Part shown: one piece after another, positions 59,882-64,000 of the stretch | Layout: each line of letters opens with the position of its first letter | Position numbering within the stretch: position 1 is the stretch's first letter | Assembly (NCBI RefSeq): GCF_900142925.1 | Contig: NZ_FRCN01000001.1 | Coordinates: 496,001-560,000, forward strand | DNA length: 64,000 bases | Origin: Chitinophaga sp. CF418 | Lineage (GTDB): Bacteria > Bacteroidota > Bacteroidia > Chitinophagales > Chitinophagaceae | Reading direction: 5' to 3' | Made by a program: the position numbers and the translations under genes | Notes under the pieces: generated by a model | The model's input: the letters and a program-made list of their open reading frames with translations, nothing else | Databases searched by the model: none | What the model was told of the DNA's origin: nothing

Positions 59882-59908
59882 AAAGTCCCGGCATAGAGCC
59901 GGGACTTT
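59882..59908 (-). terminator. Terminator of the zinc-ribbon gene
   Basis: Eleven-base perfect arms (59882-59892 and 59898-59908) have a 5-base loop. On the minus strand the hairpin is followed by TTTTACATT. It lies between the zinc-ribbon stop and the TPR gene start. Confidence 0.85.
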
Positions 59909-59940
59909 GCTATACTATTTAAATAAGGTATATCGCACTA

Positions 59941-60693
59941 TTAGATAGTCACGGTTGCTTCCAGATCATTGTCAACCAGGATACGGCCACAATGTTCGCA
60001 AACGATGATCTTCTTACGCTGACGGATCTCAGCCTGGCGTTGAGGAGGAATAGCGTTGAAACAACCACCACAGGAATCGCGGGAGATAGTTACAACAGCC
60101 AGACCGTTGCGGTAGTTGCTGCGGATCTTCTCGTAAGCAGCCAGCAAACGGGCTTCTACCTTGGTACGGGCTTCATCGCTCTGTTTGCGGAAACCTTTCT
60201 CTTCTTTCTCAGTTTCAGCGATGATCTTTTCCAGTTCACCTTTCTTGTGCTTCAGGTTAGACTCCTTGTCAGCAATCGCCTTCTTGGCACTATCCAGGTT
60301 ACGGCTCTTGTCCTTTACCTCTTCGTTCGCATCTTTAATATGCTTCTCAGCCAGTTTGATCTCCAGCGACTGCATTTCGATCTCTTTGGTGATAGCTTCG
60401 AACTCACGATTATTCTTAACGTTATCCTGTTGCTTCTCGTATTTCTTCATCAGGGCCTCTGACTCTTTAATTGCCGCCTTCTTGTTGGCAATAAAGTCCT
60501 GGATGCCGCGGATCTCGTCCTCTACATGAGACAGACGGGTGTTCAACCCTTCGATCTCATCTTCCAGATCCTTTACTTCCATTGGCAACTCTCCCTTCAA
60601 CACCTGGATTTCATCCAGTCTGGAGTCCATCTTCTGTAGCCTAAGTACAGACGCCAATTTTTCTTCTACGGAGTATTCTTTTACAGTAGCCAT
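59941..60693 (-). CDS. Coiled-coil protein with C4 zinc ribbon
   Basis: The 250-residue protein has a long coiled coil (about 30-185, heptads rich in Lys/Glu). A C-terminal zinc ribbon follows with cysteines 208/211 (CGGC) and 232/235 (CEHC). This is the CT398-like family, found beside Nif3-like genes in many bacteria; here the Nif3-like gene lies 8 nt upstream on the same strand. The family may act as a nucleic-acid or flagellar/secretion scaffold elsewhere, but function in Bacteroidota is unknown. Own terminator downstream. Confidence 0.93.
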   Translation of the reverse strand: MATVKEYSVEEKLASVLRLQKMDSRLDEIQVLKGELPMEVKDLEDEIEGLNTRLSHVEDEIRGIQDFIANKKAAIKESEALMKKYEKQQDNVKNNREFEAITKEIEMQSLEIKLAEKHIKDANEEVKDKSRNLDSAKKAIADKESNLKHKKGELEKIIAETEKEEKGFRKQSDEARTKVEARLLAAYEKIRSNYRNGLAVVTISRDSCGGCFNAIPPQRQAEIRQRKKIIVCEHCGRILVDNDLEATVTI

Positions 60694-60701
60694 GTATGTT
60701 T

Positions 60702-61796
60702 TTATAAGTAATTTACCGGATTTGTACGAATTGTAGATTTAAGAGGCGCAAAATTAGGGAATTTTTCGGTCAATATATGATAAAATAATTCAACCGTAAA
60801 CTGCTCACTCTCGAAATGTCCTACATCCGCTATAACTATCTGATTTTCAGCATCAAAAAATTCATGATATTTAAAATCAGCTGAAATATAAGCATCTGCC
60901 CCTGCAGATATCGCCTTTTTCAGCAGGAAACTACCCGCTCCTCCGCAGAGGGCCACCTTTTTAACAGGCTTTCCCCTGAGCGGCGTATATCTCACACATC
61001 CCGTATCGAACTGCTGTTTCACCCAGCTCAGGAAAGTTTCCTCATCCATCGCCTCTTTCAGGTATCCCACCAGCCCAGATCCGACCTCTCCATATGCATT
61101 TTCCAGTTTCACAATATCGTAAGCCACTTCTTCGTACGGATGATTATCAAGTAATGCCCTGATCACATATTGTTCCAAATATACTGGAAATATCACCTCC
61201 ACCTTTGTTTCCGCCTCATGGTGACGCTCTCCGACCTTGCCCACATGAGGGTTGGTACCTTCTCCCCCTTTAAAAGTGCCTGTTCCTTCCACATTGTAAC
61301 TGCACTCACTGTAAGCGCCAATATGTCCGGCGCCGGCTGCAAAGAGGGCGTTACGCAACTTTTCTGCATCCGCCTGTGGCACAAATGTATAGAGTTTGCG
61401 CAGCAGCTCCCTTTTAGGCGACAGTACACTGCACTGCTGCAAGGCCAGCTTCCGGGCCATCATCTCGCAGACCCCGTTCCTTACATTATCCAGGTTGGTA
61501 TGGGCGGCATAAACGGCTATATCATTTTTGATGGCTTTAATAGCCACCCGTTCTACGTAGTTATTGCCGTTGATCTTTTTCAGTCCCCCGAAAACAATAG
61601 GATGATGAGCCACCACCAGGTTACAGTTCCTGGCAATAGCCTCTTCTATTACGGCTTCGGTAGCATCCAGCGTTAGTAACACGCCGGTCACTTCCCAATC
61701 CGGGCTGCCAAACAGCAATCCGGCATTGTCGTAACTTTCCTGGTATTGTAATGGTGCAAATGCCGCTATGGCATTGGTAATATCCCTGATCTTCAT
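60702..61796 (-). CDS. Nif3-like dinuclear metal-centre protein
   Basis: The 364-residue protein is of the Nif3/YbgI group, with the longer form that carries an inserted PII/CutA-like domain (about 120-230). Metal-ligand segments are NLVVAHHPIVFGG (about 60-72), VYAAHTNLDN (about 94-103) and a C-terminal DVGHFESEQF (about 320). It is proposed to bind two metal ions in a toroidal hexamer and to act as a hydrolase or GTP cyclohydrolase-like protein. The activity is not settled. It forms a two-gene unit with the zinc-ribbon gene. Confidence 0.95.
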   Translation of the reverse strand: MKIRDITNAIAAFAPLQYQESYDNAGLLFGSPDWEVTGVLLTLDATEAVIEEAIARNCNLVVAHHPIVFGGLKKINGNNYVERVAIKAIKNDIAVYAAHTNLDNVRNGVCEMMARKLALQQCSVLSPKRELLRKLYTFVPQADAEKLRNALFAAGAGHIGAYSECSYNVEGTGTFKGGEGTNPHVGKVGERHHEAETKVEVIFPVYLEQYVIRALLDNHPYEEVAYDIVKLENAYGEVGSGLVGYLKEAMDEETFLSWVKQQFDTGCVRYTPLRGKPVKKVALCGGAGSFLLKKAISAGADAYISADFKYHEFFDAENQIVIADVGHFESEQFTVELFYHILTEKFPNFAPLKSTIRTNPVNYL

Positions 61797-61815
61797 ATCG
61801 ACGGTAATTTACCCC

Positions 61816-61823
61816 TACTTTTG
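61816..61823 (+). promoter_or_regulatory. -7 promoter element of the M32 carboxypeptidase gene
   Basis: TACTTTTG matches TAnnTTTG and lies 15 bases before the ATG at 61839. Its last three bases are the TTG that could be read as an upstream start (61821). This supports the ATG instead. Confidence 0.55.
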
Positions 61824-61838
61824 CACAAAATCAAAAGC

Positions 61839-63353
61839 ATGGCACAGACCTCATCTACAATAACCCAATACGAAGCATATAAGGGCAAGATGCAACAGAT
61901 CGCTGATATCCGGAATGCGATTGCCGTACTTAGCTGGGATCAGGAAACCTATCTGCCGGAGAAAGGGGCTGCGTTCCGCGGACAACAGATCACTACGCTC
62001 AGTACAATTTCCCATGAACTATTCACTGCCCCGCAACTGGGCGACCTGCTGGAAACACTTAACAAGGAAAAAGAAACCCTGGATACTGTATCGGCGAAGA
62101 ACATTACTTTATCACTGGAGGATTACCAGAAAAATAAAAAATACCCGGCCAGCTTTGTGACAGAAATGTCGCAGACCACCAACGAATGTTATCATGCCTG
62201 GATCAATGCCCGGAGGGAAGGCAATTATGCTGTCTTTCAACCTGTGCTGAACAGGATGGTAGAACTGAAAAGAAGGGAAGCAGACATCCTGGGTTATGAA
62301 GGTCATCCTTATAATGCCCTGCTGAATGAATATGAGAAAGGCGCCACTACTACCATGCTGGACAAAATATTCAGCGATGTTAAAACAGCGCTGACTCCCC
62401 TGCTGCGCAGCATTGAACAGCAGCCGCAGGTGAAGAAAGATTTCCTGCATTTCCACTACGACCGCAATCGTCAATGGGAATTCGGCATCCAGCTACTGAA
62501 AGCCATGGGCTATGATATGGCTGCTGGCAGACAGGATGTATCAGAACACCCGTTTACTACCAGCTTCAGTCCTCAGGACGTGAGGGTGACTACCCGTATA
62601 GATGAGAATGATTTTGGGAATATGACCTGGAGTTGTATTCATGAAGGAGGCCATGCCTTGTATGAACAGGGGCTTGATACAGCTGCCTACGGACTGCCTT
62701 CCGGCGAGGCTGCCAGCCTGGGTATTCATGAGTCACAATCCAGACTCTGGGAGAATAATGTAGGCCGCAGTCTTGTTTTCTGGCAGCATCATTATCCACA
62801 GTTACAGCAGTTATTTCCTGATAACCTGGGTAATGTAAGTGTGCAGGACTTCTATAAAGCCATTAACCTGGTACAGCCATCCCTCATCCGAACAGAAGCT
62901 GATGAACTGACCTATCACTTTCACGTGATGGTGAGATACGAAATTGAGAAAGGATTACTGGAAGGCACTTATCAGACAAAAGACCTTCGTGAGATATGGA
63001 ATTCCTATTATAAGGAATTCTTGCATGTAACTGTTCCCAATGACACCCAGGGTGTTTTACAGGACATCCACTGGTCGCATGGCAGCTTTGGTTATTTCCC
63101 TACTTATTCCCTTGGCAGTTTTTATGCGGCACAGTTCTTTACGGCCGCACAGCAACAGATCCCCGGACTGTCCGGTCAGATTGCCGGTGGTAAATATGAA
63201 GACCTGCTGACCTGGTTGCGTCAGCAGGTACATCGTCATGGCCGCTATTATACGTCCAATGAACTGTGTGAGAAAATAACCGGCAAGCCGCTGGATTTCA
63301 AGTACTTCCTGGAGTATGCCACCCAAAAGTTCGGCGACATCTACAGCTTATAA
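61839..63353 (+). CDS. M32 (Taq-type) metallocarboxypeptidase
   Basis: The 504-residue cytosolic carboxypeptidase starts at MAQTSSTITQYEAYKGKM; the six earlier residues from TTG lie within the promoter element. The metal motif HEGGH (268-272, CIHEGGHALYEQ) with the downstream glutamate in LGIHESQSRLWEN defines family M32. The N-terminal AVLSWDQETYLP is also a family signature. Broad C-terminal amino-acid release is the known activity. Its last codons overlap the convergent rhodanese-thioredoxin gene by six bases, with no terminator between. Confidence 0.97.
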   Translation: MAQTSSTITQYEAYKGKMQQIADIRNAIAVLSWDQETYLPEKGAAFRGQQITTLSTISHELFTAPQLGDLLETLNKEKETLDTVSAKNITLSLEDYQKNKKYPASFVTEMSQTTNECYHAWINARREGNYAVFQPVLNRMVELKRREADILGYEGHPYNALLNEYEKGATTTMLDKIFSDVKTALTPLLRSIEQQPQVKKDFLHFHYDRNRQWEFGIQLLKAMGYDMAAGRQDVSEHPFTTSFSPQDVRVTTRIDENDFGNMTWSCIHEGGHALYEQGLDTAAYGLPSGEAASLGIHESQSRLWENNVGRSLVFWQHHYPQLQQLFPDNLGNVSVQDFYKAINLVQPSLIRTEADELTYHFHVMVRYEIEKGLLEGTYQTKDLREIWNSYYKEFLHVTVPNDTQGVLQDIHWSHGSFGYFPTYSLGSFYAAQFFTAAQQQIPGLSGQIAGGKYEDLLTWLRQQVHRHGRYYTSNELCEKITGKPLDFKYFLEYATQKFGDIYSL

Positions 63354-64000
63354 GGTATTGGATACACCTTGTTTTCGCCACACTTCCCTGCCGTCCCTGT
63401 AAAGAATAAAGGTTGGCAGGGAAGTGGCGTTTATAGCCTGCATGACCTGGCGGTCACGCCCTCCATCCACCTTTAACAGGCTAACTGTCTTATTTTCTTT
63501 CAGGTACGCCTGTATGACTGGTTCCATCTTCCGGCAGGGAGGACACCATTCAGCCCCTACATCTACGAGCACATCCCCTGAAGCAATTGCCGTGTGAAAA
63601 GTATCTACGCTCATCTGTTGCTGGTCGGTAATGCCCTCTACAGTCAGCCCTGCCTGCTTCCAGGCATTGATCCCACCCTTCAGTTCAATAACCTCCCGGA
63701 AGCCGTTTTCCCGCATCCAGCTGGCTGCTGCTGCACTTCTGCCGCCGCTTAAACAATATACGTATATAGTTTGTTGTTTGTCAAGATATTGTACTCTTTC
63801 GACGAACTCCTGCTTCTTCGTATAGTCTGCCTGCAATGCATTGTGCAGGTGACCGGTATTAAATTCTCCGGCTGTCCTTACATCAAATACCTGTGCATCC
63901 TTTTTCTGTATAGACTGCTGAAATACAGGCACATCCACCTGTTGTGCGCTTACACTACTCATTACTGAAATAAGTAAACCTACCAGTGCCACGTATGTAT
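63348..64000 (-). CDS. Exported rhodanese-thioredoxin fusion, start outside window
   Basis: The frame is open to the right edge; the GTG at 63992 is probably internal to a signal peptide (ALVGLLISVMSSVSA). The mature protein has a rhodanese domain with active cysteine in VYCLSGGRS (about residue 80), followed by a thioredoxin domain with WCPPC (about 148-152). The cis-proline is in SLPTFILY. Fusion of sulfurtransferase and dithiol oxidoreductase in the periplasm suggests a role in thiol redox or sulfur handling. The domain order is clear; the substrate is not. Confidence 0.85.
   Translation of the reverse strand, partial: TYVALVGLLISVMSSVSAQQVDVPVFQQSIQKKDAQVFDVRTAGEFNTGHLHNALQADYTKKQEFVERVQYLDKQQTIYVYCLSGGRSAAAASWMRENGFREVIELKGGINAWKQAGLTVEGITDQQQMSVDTFHTAIASGDVLVDVGAEWCPPCRKMEPVIQAYLKENKTVSLLKVDGGRDRQVMQAINATSLPTFILYRDGREVWRKQGVSNTL

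Overview
The window looks like chromosomal DNA of a Bacteroidota bacterium, most likely a Chitinophaga-type member of the Chitinophagaceae. The evidence is two SusC/SusD outer-membrane pairs, promoters of the Bacteroidota type (TAnnTTTG -7 element, sometimes with TTG 19 bases upstream), a flexirubin-type dialkylresorcinol/aryl-polyene locus, and families typical of this phylum (DUF3467, DUF2795, GIN-domain protein, ligase-associated repair genes). No tRNA, rRNA, CRISPR array, transposase or prophage was recognised. The first and last genes run off the window.

Layout. Bases 2-1138: end of an M14 peptidase. 1175-10251 (minus): part of a flexirubin-type pigment cluster. One unit holds a small unknown protein, a BtrH-like acyltransferase, an ABC exporter (ATPase and permease), an ACP, a ketosynthase and its catalytically dead partner. 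darB and darA lie upstream. 10.6-15.3 kb: methyltransferase, GIN-domain protein, guaA, a periplasmic-binding-type lipoprotein. 15.3-16.3 kb: a gene-free stretch with two very long near-perfect hairpins. 16.3-27.7 kb: the four ligase-associated DNA repair genes (exonuclease, ATP-dependent ligase, DEXH helicase, PdeM) plus a histone-deacetylase-fold gene overlapping pdeM. The set is split by a 4.7-kb insert (asnC-like regulator, unknown exported protein, LD-carboxypeptidase, AT-rich MuF-C-like gene, tandem lipoprotein paralogs).

27.9-34.5 kb: an SOS-like mutagenesis module. A LexA-like XRE-S24 regulator and a dinB-dnaE operon share the operator ACTAA-N5-TTAGT, which overlaps both promoters. 34.5-37.4 kb: aspartokinase, Ldh-type oxidoreductase, DUF3467. 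37.5-47.1 kb: two SusC/SusD pairs with no adjacent hydrolase or regulator. 47.6-64 kb: mostly housekeeping genes (HHH/beta-barrel protein, deoxynucleoside kinase, trpS, gatC, two LolD/MacB-like ATPases, cobalamin adenosyltransferase, DUF2795, fabI, recN, TPR protein, zinc-ribbon protein, Nif3-like, M32 carboxypeptidase, rhodanese-thioredoxin fusion).

The strongest candidates for something undescribed are: (1) the S24 regulator/operator/dinB-dnaE circuit with a long leader hairpin; (2) the paired 44-46-bp-stem hairpins at 15586-15835; (3) the 69-bp triplication that rewrote the start of an exported protein; (4) the BtrH-like enzyme as candidate ester-forming step in flexirubin assembly. All assignments come from reading the sequence. 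No database search was run.
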